DNA of 35,813 nt from Gammaproteobacteria bacterium (GCA_021647705.1 JAKIUF010000047.1:1-35813); one strand, 5' to 3'; numbered from the stretch's first letter, positions 8,294 through 16,232 are shown. Notes: a model not told the origin generated them from the sequence alone. Translations and numbers: made by a program.

Positions 8294-10800
8294 TCATTGG
8301 CCTGTGCTTGAGTCAAAGATGACAGAGTGGTTTTTGCCATTTGATTATCAGGGTCTTTATCGAGAATATAATTCATGGTCATAATAACACCGTCTGTTGC
8401 TCCACATTGCTCGTACAGTTTACCCAGCTTCATCATGGTATTCAGGTCATCGGGGTTGACGAGTACATAATCAGTATAGATTTCGATAGCAGTATTGATA
8501 TTACCGGTAGCCTGTAACAGGTCGGCATACATGGGATTGTAGGTGTTGTCTGTTTCGGCTAGTTTCTTTAAAGCATGTAATGCAGATTTTGTATCCCCGG
8601 TTTTACTATGCAGTTTGAAAAGCTGTATAAAAGCCTCAGTACAGGCAGGGCCCCCTGTTATTTTTTTATATGAATCAATTGCCTGTTTCGGTTCATCGCT
8701 GAGTTCGGCAATGTAACCCTGCACAAGCGGGATAAAATATGCAGCTTGTATTTTATCCCGGTGTGATTCCAGGCTGGCTTGCAAACGCACAAGGCCGGCT
8801 TTGTCTTCAATCAAAAAATACTCTTTTGCCTTGTTGATACTGCCATCCAGGTCAGTGCCTTGCTCAATGCGGGCGATGTATTGTTGGCCGAGTGCTTCCA
8901 GAGTAGCATCGAAGGTGTCCTGAAATTTACGCAGCTTGTGTTGTTGTGAATCGGGTAGTTGGCTGACAATATTGTTATGCCGCTTTGCCCATTGAATGGC
9001 CCGGCCAGGGTGATGGTCGTTTTGCCACTGTTCAAGCAGGCGTTGTAAATTGGGCTGTGGTTTTTCTTCTTCCAGACGAGCCAGGGTACGAGCACGAGCC
9101 AGATGGAAGATTGTGATGAGTTCACTCGCAGTGTCGATCATTGCCTGATGATAAAGTCGGCAGCTTTCCTCCAGGTCTTCAGCATAACGATCATCATCCA
9201 GGCGAAGAATAGGGGTGAAATGGTGTATGCCAAAACGTCGGATGAATGCAGTGGTATCCGGGTATTTTTTATTAAGTTTTTCTTCTATATTCTCTACTTT
9301 TTCTTTATTGTGGAAGCCTGCTCCCGGTTCCTTTTTGGCAAAGAGTTTACGGTTGTGCATCAGTGCCTTGCCTGACAGTATTTTGATTGCTTTCAGCTCT
9401 TTTAATATGCGATCCACTTCACCCAGTACTTCTTTGTAAAGTTGGACCCGATTTTTGGTGTTGCTGGCCGGTACCGTGTTAACAAGAATTTCACGAGCCA
9501 ATTTTTTCATCGGTGCAACTTGAATATTACCCAGCGAGGTATATTCCACATGAGGCAGGCGCATTGCACCGGGTGCCGGATTAATGGTTCGGCAGCCTCT
9601 GGAAATGGCATTTTGAGCAACAATATCGAGAGGGTTTGCGGATTGCGCAAAAGAATTCGTGGTATCCGCCATCATGCCATTGTTGGTTTGCACCTGTTGG
9701 TCACTGAATTGAGGCATCGAACCCATGGCATGTTCGGCTGAGCCGCTGGCATGGGTATACCCTTGCTGGTTAAAGCAAAAATCCACTCCGCCGAGAACAA
9801 TTTGTGCGACACCGAATTCAACAGCAAGCGCAAAAGCAGTGTTAGTGACGGTTGTGCCTATGGTGGGTGGCAGATTTTCTGGTTCCAATGGAGTAGGCCA
9901 TGGATAGCGAGACCCCATAAATATTTTTTGGCCTCCCCAGCTGGATAACAAATTAGGGGTCAGGTGAAATTCGTTAATGAGTAGTGTGCCGTCCTGAAAT
10001 GCAAGCATATCCTGACAAACATTCAAATTGATAGGGTGAGGGTCGATGGATACGATAATATCGGGTTGAATATGGGCTGCCAGCAATGCATAGCTGATAC
10101 GGGATACCGCGATGACCAGCAAGTTTTCACGATGTTTTTTCACCCAAGGCAGTAATTCATCCAGTGATGGACCACCCGCTAGCACAACAGCTGTTTTACC
10201 ACTGAAAGCATTTTTCAAACACTTTGCCGGGATTTGGTTTTCCGTCAGATTTTCAATTTGACAAAGGGTAAAGCGGCGACCATCGCGTAAATTTGCCTGT
10301 TGCCAAGTGAAATTATCAAATGCTTTTTTAAATTTACGCCAAAATGTCGGGTAGACATGGTAATGGCCATGAACGACCCCCAGCGAACGGAGAGGGACTA
10401 AGCGACCCAGAGCCGCGTATTTTTTTGCCCCCATTTCTTCGGCTTGAACCAACCAGTTTTTTTCACTGGTGACGGCTAATTCTACATACCCTCCTACCCG
10501 CTGAGGCTCAAAGTCTTCCAACAATGCCAGAATCTCGGGCAATTCGACAAAGAGATACTGGCTGCCTTTTGGAATGCCATGGGCCTTTATATATTGATAC
10601 AACAAGCCGCTATCGGTACCGGCAATAATGTGAAACGTATCCTCTTCAAACAGAGAATCACCAAAATAGGTGCGAAATACGGTGCTGGCATCGGTTTTCT
10701 GAAATACATGTCGATTAATACCAAATAAATAGTGCTCACCGAATGTATTACTGATAACGCCCCCTATACCGGTTTGTTGCGATATGTCGATGTCGCTCAA
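8290..10800 (-). CDS. Maf motility accessory factor (DUF115), flagellin glycosyltransferase
   Basis: This is an 836-residue Maf-type protein; the family transfers nonulosonic acids (pseudaminic or legionaminic acid) to Ser/Thr of flagellin before export. The DUF115 core contains VVLAGGPSLDELLPWV at about 205-220, followed by PDIIVSIDPHP and later LGGVDFCF. The last 200 residues are helical TPR-like repeats (for example YNPMYADLLQATGNINTAIE), a common C-terminal addition. The start codon is TTG, supported by AGGAG eight bases upstream and by a sigma54 promoter about 45 bases before it. The stop overlaps legB by 4 bp. It is divergent from the flagellin genes that are its likely substrates. Confidence 0.9.
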   Translation of the reverse strand: MSDIDISQQTGIGGVISNTFGEHYLFGINRHVFQKTDASTVFRTYFGDSLFEEDTFHIIAGTDSGLLYQYIKAHGIPKGSQYLFVELPEILALLEDFEPQRVGGYVELAVTSEKNWLVQAEEMGAKKYAALGRLVPLRSLGVVHGHYHVYPTFWRKFKKAFDNFTWQQANLRDGRRFTLCQIENLTENQIPAKCLKNAFSGKTAVVLAGGPSLDELLPWVKKHRENLLVIAVSRISYALLAAHIQPDIIVSIDPHPINLNVCQDMLAFQDGTLLINEFHLTPNLLSSWGGQKIFMGSRYPWPTPLEPENLPPTIGTTVTNTAFALAVEFGVAQIVLGGVDFCFNQQGYTHASGSAEHAMGSMPQFSDQQVQTNNGMMADTTNSFAQSANPLDIVAQNAISRGCRTINPAPGAMRLPHVEYTSLGNIQVAPMKKLAREILVNTVPASNTKNRVQLYKEVLGEVDRILKELKAIKILSGKALMHNRKLFAKKEPGAGFHNKEKVENIEEKLNKKYPDTTAFIRRFGIHHFTPILRLDDDRYAEDLEESCRLYHQAMIDTASELITIFHLARARTLARLEEEKPQPNLQRLLEQWQNDHHPGRAIQWAKRHNNIVSQLPDSQQHKLRKFQDTFDATLEALGQQYIARIEQGTDLDGSINKAKEYFLIEDKAGLVRLQASLESHRDKIQAAYFIPLVQGYIAELSDEPKQAIDSYKKITGGPACTEAFIQLFKLHSKTGDTKSALHALKKLAETDNTYNPMYADLLQATGNINTAIEIYTDYVLVNPDDLNTMMKLGKLYEQCGATDGVIMTMNYILDKDPDNQMAKTTLSSLTQAQANE

Positions 10801-10856
10801 GAGGCGATCTCCTGTGTCGGTTTTATGGCGTTTGGATCAATTGTTGATGTTTTGTC

Positions 10857-10872
10857 AGCAAATTGTGTGCCA
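10857..10872 (-). promoter_or_regulatory. Sigma54 promoter of maf-legB-legC
   Basis: On the minus strand the sequence reads TGGCAC-ACAAT-TTGCT, an exact match to the -24/-12 consensus with the right spacing. Initiation would fall near 10845, about 45 bases ahead of the maf TTG start. It implies RpoN plus FleQ (or FleR) control. Confidence 0.85.
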
Positions 10873-10948
10873 TTTGGAGAAGTTATTACGATGTACGCGT
10901 CGTTTTCAGTGTAGTCGCTGTTTGTGCCCGATGGATAACCTGTTTTGA

Positions 10949-10977
10949 TTAAAGCATCTTGGTGAAGGTCCGACATA
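10949..10977 (+). promoter_or_regulatory. Possible sigma28 (FliA) promoter for the first flagellin
   Basis: TAAAGCAT, an 11-base spacer, then TCCGACAT. This agrees with the FliA consensus at about 11 of 16 positions with the usual spacing. It would give a leader of roughly 115 bases. Weak but the best candidate upstream of the gene. Confidence 0.35.
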
Positions 10978-10994
10978 GTGCGCGGGAGCGGTAA

Positions 10995-11074
10995 ATATTT
11001 CCGAATTGAGGAGATATATCCGCTGAATATAAAGCACCCTTTGTTCCGCTCGCGTCAGTCGTGCCAGCAAGGGG
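10995..11074 (+). promoter_or_regulatory. Structured leader of flagellin 1 (two stem-loops)
   Basis: Stem 1 pairs ATATTTCC (10995-11002) with GGAGATAT (11010-11017), one G-U pair. It is followed by ATCCGCTGA. Stem 2 pairs CCCTTTG (11037-11043) with CAAGGGG (11068-11074), just upstream of the ribosome site GGAG at 11084-11087. The same arrangement with changed but still pairing bases stands ahead of flagellin 2. Confidence 0.6.
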
Positions 11075-11097
11075 GATAGCATAGGAGTAGCAAGAAA

Positions 11098-11781
11098 ATG
11101 GCTGCTAGTATTATCAACACGAATATCATGTCTTTGAATGCCCAAAAGAACCTGAACAAAAACTCCCTGAGTCTGGCAACGTCTATCGAACGTTTGTCTT
11201 CTGGTTTGCGTGTAAACAGTGCGCGTGACGATGCTGCCGGTTTGGCCGTTGGTATATCTCTGGAGTCAACTGTTCGCGGGCTCAGCGTACAAATCCGTAA
11301 CGCAGCAGATAATATTTCTACCGCACAAACACTGGATGGCGAAGCCGCTGTTATTACCGATGTGTTGCAACGAATGAATGAGTTATCAGTGCAGGCTCAA
11401 GGCACAAACGGCCTTGCCCAGGTATCAAAAATTCAGGTGGAATTTGATGCGCTGAATACCTTTCAGGCTGCCTTTGCAGCAGGTACATCTATTGCGGGTA
11501 CCCTTGGGTCGGGAACGGCGAGTAATATTGGTACGGCTCTGGGCGCTCTTGCAGGCACACGCGCAGGTTACGGTGCCACCATCGCAACATCTGAATTTAC
11601 CATCCAGAACTTTGAAACAGCCCGTGAAAACAATGCGGCTGCACGTAGTCGTATCATGGATGCAGACTTCGCAATGGAAACCGCAAATCTGGCACGTGGA
11701 CAGATTTTGGTGCAGGCCGGTACAGCGATGGTGGCTCAAGCCAATTCGATTCCGCAAAACGTATTATCTCTTTTGAGATAA
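11098..11781 (+). CDS. fliC: Flagellin 1 (short form)
   Basis: This is the filament subunit, 227 residues, exported by the flagellar type III system. The N-terminal D0/D1 helices (NTNIMSLNAQKNLN, ERLSSGLRVNSARDDAAGLA) and the C-terminal ones (ARSRIMDADFAMETANLARG, AMVAQANSIPQNVLSLLR) are canonical. Between them there are only about 54 variable residues rich in Gly, Ala, Ser and Thr, and no D2/D3 outer domain, so the protein is well below the usual flagellin size. Those Ser/Thr residues are plausible acceptors for the sugar attached by the divergent Maf protein. The second flagellin follows after 120 bp with identical first 96 and last 77 residues. GGAG precedes the ATG. Confidence 0.95.
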   Translation: MAASIINTNIMSLNAQKNLNKNSLSLATSIERLSSGLRVNSARDDAAGLAVGISLESTVRGLSVQIRNAADNISTAQTLDGEAAVITDVLQRMNELSVQAQGTNGLAQVSKIQVEFDALNTFQAAFAAGTSIAGTLGSGTASNIGTALGALAGTRAGYGATIATSEFTIQNFETARENNAAARSRIMDADFAMETANLARGQILVQAGTAMVAQANSIPQNVLSLLR

Positions 11782-11796
11782 AGATGAGAGTGGTAA

Positions 11797-11880
11797 ATAT
11801 CTCAAACTTGAATCAATGAGATATATCCGCTGATATGTAGAGTGCCCCAAAATTGGTCCGTAATAGTTATGTTATTGGGG
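11797..11880 (+). promoter_or_regulatory. Structured leader of flagellin 2 (two stem-loops)
   Basis: Stem 1 pairs ATATCTCA (11797-11804) with TGAGATAT (11817-11824) perfectly and is followed, as in the first gene, by ATCCGCTGA. Stem 2 pairs CCCCAA (11845-11850) with TTGGGG (11875-11880), eight bases before the ribosome site AAGGAG (11888-11893). GGTAAATAT precedes stem 1 in both leaders. No T-run follows either stem, so neither looks like a terminator. Confidence 0.6.
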
Positions 11881-11901
11881 TACAAATAAGGAGTTAGGAA
11901 A

Positions 11902-12594
11902 ATGGCTGCAAGTATTATTAATACCAATATCATGTCTTTAAACGCCCAGAAGAATTTGAACAAAAATTCTCTGAGTCTGGCGACTTCTATCGAGCGTTTG
12001 TCGTCTGGTTTGCGTGTGAACAGTGCGCGTGACGATGCTGCCGGTTTGGCCGTGGGCATATCTCTGGAATCAACCGTTCGCGGGCTCAGCGTACAAATTC
12101 GCAATGCAGCAGACAATATTTCTACTGCGCAAACATTAGATGGTGAGGCTGCTGTCATTACCGATGTGTTACAACGAATGAATGAACTGGCTGTACAGGC
12201 ACAAGGAACAAATGGTTCGGCCCAGGCATCGAAGATTCAAGTCGAATATGATGCGCTGGACACCTTTCAGGCTACCTTTACGGCAGGTACTGCTATCAGT
12301 GGCAGTCTTGGTGCCAGTGCTGTAGCTATTACAGCTGCTATTGGTACATCACTGGGTACGCTTGCCGGTACGCGTGCGGGTTATGGTGCCACCATCGCAA
12401 CATCTGAATTTACTATTCAGAACTTTGAAACAGCTCGTGAAAACAATGCGGCTGCTCGTAGCCGGATTATGGATGCGGACTTTGCAATGGAAACCGCAAA
12501 TCTGGCGCGTGGCCAGATTCTGGTGCAGGCGGGTACAGCAATGGTAGCTCAGGCCAATTCGATTCCGCAAAACGTGTTGTCGCTTTTGAGGTAG
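11902..12594 (+). CDS. fliC: Flagellin 2 (short form, paralogue of flagellin 1)
   Basis: This is a 230-residue flagellin built like its neighbour: D0/D1 helices at both ends and a very small central region. Residues 1-96 and the final 77 residues are identical to flagellin 1. Differences are confined to about residues 97-153, where a few Ala/Ser/Ile residues are added. At DNA level the identical protein parts still differ at many third codon positions, so the pair is not a fresh copy and is held by selection. The start ATG has AAGGAG eight bases upstream. It may be read through from flagellin 1 or from its own promoter; I found no clear promoter between them. Confidence 0.95.
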   Translation: MAASIINTNIMSLNAQKNLNKNSLSLATSIERLSSGLRVNSARDDAAGLAVGISLESTVRGLSVQIRNAADNISTAQTLDGEAAVITDVLQRMNELAVQAQGTNGSAQASKIQVEYDALDTFQATFTAGTAISGSLGASAVAITAAIGTSLGTLAGTRAGYGATIATSEFTIQNFETARENNAAARSRIMDADFAMETANLARGQILVQAGTAMVAQANSIPQNVLSLLR

Positions 12595-12620
12595 TTGATG
12601 ATTGGTGGAACTCTGTAGTA

Positions 12621-12654
12621 ATAACCCGGTTATGAATAAACATGACCGGGTTAT
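12621..12654 (+). terminator. Strong hairpin between flagellin 2 and flaG
   Basis: A 14-bp stem (12621-12634 with 12641-12654, one G-U pair) closes a 6-base AATAAA loop. It begins 27 bases after the flagellin stop and ends 6 bases before the flaG ribosome site AGGAGG. No T-run follows, so it may stabilise flagellin mRNA or mask flaG translation rather than end transcription. Confidence 0.5.
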
Positions 12655-12671
12655 ATGAGTAGGAGGTATGT

Positions 12672-13049
12672 ATGGATGTCTCTGATTTAATAAAGACAGG
12701 TTCGGTACCCTCTTCGATTGCCCGTCAATCGCCGGTAACTTCAGGCAATTCTTTGCCGGATGCGAGGCAGGTTCGTGTCCCTATTGAAGCCCGGCAAGAT
12801 GTAACTCCAGTTTTACAACCCGATACTGAAGAACTGAACAAGCTTGTTGAGCAGGTGAATATGACTTTGCAGGGACGTTTTAGTGATTTGAAGTTTACGG
12901 TTGCAGAAGGAACGGATATTAATATTGTGCGGATTGAAGATGCAGAAACAGGTGAATTGATCCGTCAAATTCCTTCAGAAGCAATGGTGGCTATTGCCCG
13001 CGCATTGGATGAGGCTCAGCAGGGTATGATGTTCGAGGAAAGGGTATAA
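12672..13049 (+). CDS. flaG: FlaG family protein
   Basis: This is a 125-residue cytoplasmic protein of the FlaG family, which influences filament length in polar flagellates. The N-terminal half is low-complexity and Pro/Gln-rich. The conserved domain starts at about residue 55 (LNKLVEQVNMTLQGRFSDLK), continues with FTVAEGTDINIVRIEDAETG and ends with the typical IRQIPSEAMVAIARAL. AGGAGG at 12661-12666 sits five bases before the ATG. It follows the flagellins and precedes fliD, the usual position. Confidence 0.9.
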   Translation: MDVSDLIKTGSVPSSIARQSPVTSGNSLPDARQVRVPIEARQDVTPVLQPDTEELNKLVEQVNMTLQGRFSDLKFTVAEGTDINIVRIEDAETGELIRQIPSEAMVAIARALDEAQQGMMFEERV

Positions 13050-13097
13050 CTTAAAGCCTGCAAGCACGGCCACTCACAAAATTTAGGTGTAGTGCTT

Positions 13098-13111
13098 GGC
13101 ATGTATCATGC
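13098..13111 (+). promoter_or_regulatory. Possible sigma54 promoter of fliD
   Basis: TGGCAT-GTATC-ATGCA has GG (13098-13099) and GC (13110-13111) at the -24/-12 spacing but two departures from consensus. It lies in the 111-bp gap between flaG and fliD, where a FleQ- or FleR-dependent promoter is plausible. Confidence 0.35.
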
Positions 13112-13160
13112 ACCGTGCGTGTTATGCATGACTTTTCAGCCTGAATTGAGGTAAGCAGTA

Positions 13161-14636
13161 ATGTCTTCAGATTTTAGTTTTGGTTTTGGGACAGTCACTT
13201 CTCAGGGGGTTGGCTCGAATCTCAATATTTCCGGTATTGTTACTGACCTGATGAAGCTTGAGCGTATTCCGCTTGAGCGGATCATCGCACAAAAAACCGG
13301 TTTTGATGCCAAGGTGTCTTCACTTGGAACGATAAAAAGTTCCCTGTCATCATTTCAGTCTGCGTTGGCAGGTTTGCAGTCAGGCACAAGCATACTTGCC
13401 AATAAAGCCACTTCATCCAATGCCGCTTTTGTGACTGCCACAGGGACAGCGGGCTCGATTGCCGGTAATTATTCCATCGAAGTCAGCCAGCTTGCTCAGT
13501 CACAAAAGATTGTAGCAACAGGGCAGGCCGATGCGACAGCAGCGATTGGCGGTGGTACAGCCACTACACTGACAATTGATTTAGGAACTATTTCTGGCGG
13601 TACTTTTGATGCCGGGGCGGGAACCTACAGTGGTGCGACGTTTACCGCAGGCGCTAATCCTTCTTTCGATATTGTTATTGATAGCAGCAACAATACGCTG
13701 GAAGGTATTCGAGATGCGATTAATACGGCCAATCAAGGGGTTACGGCAACTATCGTCAATGATGGTGATGCCACAAACCCATACCGGCTGGTATTAAGTT
13801 CTACAGATAGCGGCTCTGGTGAAAGTATACGGGTTGCGGTTTCAGGCGAAGCAGCGTTGTCTGCTTTATTGAGTCAGGACCCTGCCGGGGCACAGAATTT
13901 TTCAGAAAAAATCACCGCACAGGATGCCAACTTTACGGTGGATGGTATAGCAATCACCAAATCCTCCAATACCGTTACCGATGTAGTTGCCGGTGTCACT
14001 TTGGGTTTGTCAGCGGTGACAGCAGGGCCGGTTAATGTGTCTGTGTCGCAAGATACCGACAGTGCAAAAGCAGCCATTGAGACGTTTATCACCGCATATA
14101 ATGATCTTCGTGAATTAATTAACAAAGAAACGGCACCGGGTATTGAAGGAAGCACAGCGGGTGCCCTGGCAAACGATTCAACCACTCGCCAAATGCTCAA
14201 TACGATTCGTGATGTGTTGAATCAGGCACCGACAGGTGTTACGGGTTCATACACGTCGTTGTCCAGCATTGGTGTTGCTTTTCAGCGTGACGGTACACTT
14301 GCGCTGGATGAAACCGTTTTGGATACCGCAATACAGGCTGACAGCAATAATGTTGCAGAATTATTCTCTGCTGCCGATGGATACGCTACTAGGCTTGGCA
14401 GCGTTACGGAAGAGATGCTGGTTTTCAATGGAACGATTGATTCGCGTACGAATATCTTTAAAGACCGAATTAATGACCTGGAAGACCGACAGGTAACACT
14501 TGAGAGTAGGCTGGAACGGATAGAGGCACGCATGCGTGCGAGATTTACGGCTCTGGATGTATTGGTCGCCAGCCTCTCATCAACAAATACTGCCCTGACA
14601 CAACAACTTGATAGTTTAAATCCTCCTTCAACATAA
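13161..14636 (+). CDS. fliD: Flagellar filament cap protein FliD (HAP2)
   Basis: This is the cap protein that sits at the filament tip and assembles flagellin. It has 491 residues, normal for the family. The N-terminal FliD domain opens with TVTSQGVGSNLNISGIVTDLMKLE, and continues with AQSQKIVATGQA. The variable middle is Gly/Thr/Ser-rich (about 125-250). The C-terminal FliD domain includes ITAYNDLRELINKE and a final coiled coil (DRINDLEDRQVTLESRLERI, then the ALDVLVASLSSTN end). GAGG precedes the ATG. fliS and fliT follow and encode chaperones, with FliT the usual partner of FliD. Confidence 0.94.
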   Translation: MSSDFSFGFGTVTSQGVGSNLNISGIVTDLMKLERIPLERIIAQKTGFDAKVSSLGTIKSSLSSFQSALAGLQSGTSILANKATSSNAAFVTATGTAGSIAGNYSIEVSQLAQSQKIVATGQADATAAIGGGTATTLTIDLGTISGGTFDAGAGTYSGATFTAGANPSFDIVIDSSNNTLEGIRDAINTANQGVTATIVNDGDATNPYRLVLSSTDSGSGESIRVAVSGEAALSALLSQDPAGAQNFSEKITAQDANFTVDGIAITKSSNTVTDVVAGVTLGLSAVTAGPVNVSVSQDTDSAKAAIETFITAYNDLRELINKETAPGIEGSTAGALANDSTTRQMLNTIRDVLNQAPTGVTGSYTSLSSIGVAFQRDGTLALDETVLDTAIQADSNNVAELFSAADGYATRLGSVTEEMLVFNGTIDSRTNIFKDRINDLEDRQVTLESRLERIEARMRARFTALDVLVASLSSTNTALTQQLDSLNPPST

Positions 14637-14725
14637 CGACCTGGTAAATGATTTTGGATCGTGTTGTTTTATTAATGTTAAAGAATAAAATATTTTAACA
14701 GGTTAATTTTTAAATGGAGCCCGGA

Positions 14726-15112
14726 ATGGAAAGCACAAAAACGGCAGTCAATGCTTATCAAACAGTACAAGTTGATGCTGCGGTTTTGGGTGCCAGTCCT
14801 CATGAGTTAATTGCAAAATTACTTTCCAAAGCGATTTCTTCCGTTGGTGAAGCCAAAGGGTATATGCTGAATAATGATATTCCCAATAAGTCCGGACAAA
14901 TTAAAATAGCCATTTCGATTATTTCTGATGGATTGCGCGGTAGCCTGGATATGGACGCGGGTGGAGAAATTGCTGAAAATCTGGATGCATTATATGAATA
15001 CATGTTGCAGCGTTTGATGGTGGGGCATGCGAAAAATGATCCGGTAGCCCTGGATGAAGTGAATACGCTTTTACGGGAAATCAAATCAGGCTGGGATGGT
15101 ATCAAGCCTTAG
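14726..15112 (+). CDS. fliS: Flagellin export chaperone FliS
   Basis: This small helical chaperone binds the flagellin C-terminus and prevents early polymerisation. I chose the ATG at 14726 because GGAG (14716-14719) lies 6 bases before it; an in-frame ATG at 14714 has a poorer site. The product is 128 residues. FliS marks are NAYQTVQVDAAVLGASPHELI at the start, then ISIISDGLRGSLDMDAGGEI, LYEYMLQRL and LDEVNTLLREIKSGWDGI at the end. It is probably co-transcribed with fliD and fliT. Confidence 0.93.
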   Translation: MESTKTAVNAYQTVQVDAAVLGASPHELIAKLLSKAISSVGEAKGYMLNNDIPNKSGQIKIAISIISDGLRGSLDMDAGGEIAENLDALYEYMLQRLMVGHAKNDPVALDEVNTLLREIKSGWDGIKP

Positions 15113-15138
15113 ATTTTGGTTGACAGGCTATAAATACC

Positions 15139-15462
15139 ATGAGCACCGCGATAAAATTTTCACCGGCTGAGCAGTTGCTGACATTCACTCGGGAAATGTT
15201 GCTGTCTGCTCAAGCGGGTGACTGGGAAAAACTAACCGGGCTGGAAAAAGCTCGCCTGCCGTTACTGAATAAAGTGTTTTCCCAAGGCATTGCCGACAAG
15301 GTTGAACTTGCCCGGGAAGTGCTTTCCATTGATGAGAAAACGAAAAGTCTGGCAGAGGCAGAGATGCCGGTTATTCAAAATGAGTTACTTAAAATTAAAA
15401 ATTCCGGTAAAGCCAGCGCGGCTTATCAAGCTATTCAGGGCTTCACTTCCAGCAATAAATAA
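15139..15462 (+). CDS. fliT: FliT-like flagellar chaperone
   Basis: This is a 107-residue all-helical protein in the FliT position between fliS and the regulator genes. FliT-type features are the N-terminal helix with LLTFTREMLLSAQAGDWEKL, the charged LEKARLPLLNKVF turn and the mid-protein EVLSIDEKTKSLAEAE helix ending in NELLKIK. Such proteins act as export chaperone for FliD. No strong ribosome site is seen before the ATG, so translation may depend on the fliS stop 26 bp upstream. Sequence conservation in this family is low, so the call leans on position. Confidence 0.75.
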   Translation: MSTAIKFSPAEQLLTFTREMLLSAQAGDWEKLTGLEKARLPLLNKVFSQGIADKVELAREVLSIDEKTKSLAEAEMPVIQNELLKIKNSGKASAAYQAIQGFTSSNK

Positions 15463-15532
15463 TCATCGGCCACTGGCCTGTGCCACACAATAATTTTCCT
15501 ATTCCATTTTTTTCATCGGTTGCATAAAGCAA

Positions 15533-16120
15533 GTGGCTTCGATTACTCTGCGGGATATGCATAGCAAATCACACAACTCGTTGTTGGACGGCATCACTTT
15601 TAATGATTATTTACCGATAGATTGGGAGGTGCTGACCGCATTGCCCAGCGAAGGTGAACAGTATCGCTATCATCGTGCGAATGAAGAGTTACTGCAAAAC
15701 CTGTTGTTGAGGAATGAGACGGTATCTCAGGAGGGCGACGAAGCAGAAGTGGTTAACGGCCACGAGCAATTTAACCGTCTTGAGGCACGTTTGGACTTGC
15801 TGCTGAGTTTGGTCACAGAAATGATGACCAACAACAGTCATTTGCCGATGCAGCATGTTGTTACCTTTGGCGCGTACGGCCTTTGTGTGCAGGCTGAGGA
15901 TGATGTTGCCAGCCTTGAGAATGACACATTATTAAAAATCCGCCTCTACCCTGACCCAAATTTTCCCCGCCCATTAATACTTTGCGCACGGCTTGTTGAT
16001 GTCCAGGCGCAAAGCTTCACGGTGAATTTCTGCCCGCTGGAAGAAAGTTTACAAGATCAGCTGGACAAATATATTTTTCGCCAGCATCGTCGTGCCATTG
16101 CCTTGGCACGTAAAAAGTGA
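15533..16120 (+). CDS. PilZ-like protein in flagellar locus
   Basis: This is a 195-residue soluble protein. The C-terminal half (about 105-180) has the beta-strand pattern of a PilZ domain: VVTFGAYGLCVQAEDDVASL, then LLKIRLYPDPNFPRPLILCARLVDV. The usual c-di-GMP-binding RxxxR and (D/N)xSxxG motifs are degenerate (FGAYG in place of the second), so binding is uncertain. The first half is helical with a run LEARLDLLLSLVTEMM. The GTG at 15533 has no clear ribosome site; an in-frame ATG at 15557 is an alternative. PilZ proteins commonly act as flagellar brakes or adapters, and the next gene is fleQ, itself c-di-GMP responsive. Confidence 0.6.
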   Translation: MASITLRDMHSKSHNSLLDGITFNDYLPIDWEVLTALPSEGEQYRYHRANEELLQNLLLRNETVSQEGDEAEVVNGHEQFNRLEARLDLLLSLVTEMMTNNSHLPMQHVVTFGAYGLCVQAEDDVASLENDTLLKIRLYPDPNFPRPLILCARLVDVQAQSFTVNFCPLEESLQDQLDKYIFRQHRRAIALARKK

Positions 16121-16131
16121 AAGTTCATAGT

Positions 16132-16158
16132 TTATCGGGCATTAGCTCTCAAGCTTTA
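16132..16158 (-). promoter_or_regulatory. Near-consensus sigma28 (FliA) promoter, antisense to PilZ-like gene
   Basis: On the minus strand: TAAAGCTT (16158-16151), an 11-base spacer, CCCGATAA (16139-16132). This matches the FliA consensus TAAAGTTT-N11-GCCGATAA at 14 of 16 positions with exact spacing. Transcription would start near 16124 and run leftward, antisense to the PilZ-like gene. No minus-strand gene follows. Confidence 0.5.
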
Positions 16159-16232
16159 TAGGAGAAACGAAGTAACCCACCCAGCATACGGTTTTATAAA
16201 GTAATTTTTATTTGCTTATCCGTGACAATATT

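Noticed and set aside
11761-11830. Stem-loop after flagellin 1 as a terminator
   Set aside because: There is no T-run, and the same structure precedes flagellin 1, so it belongs to the leaders.
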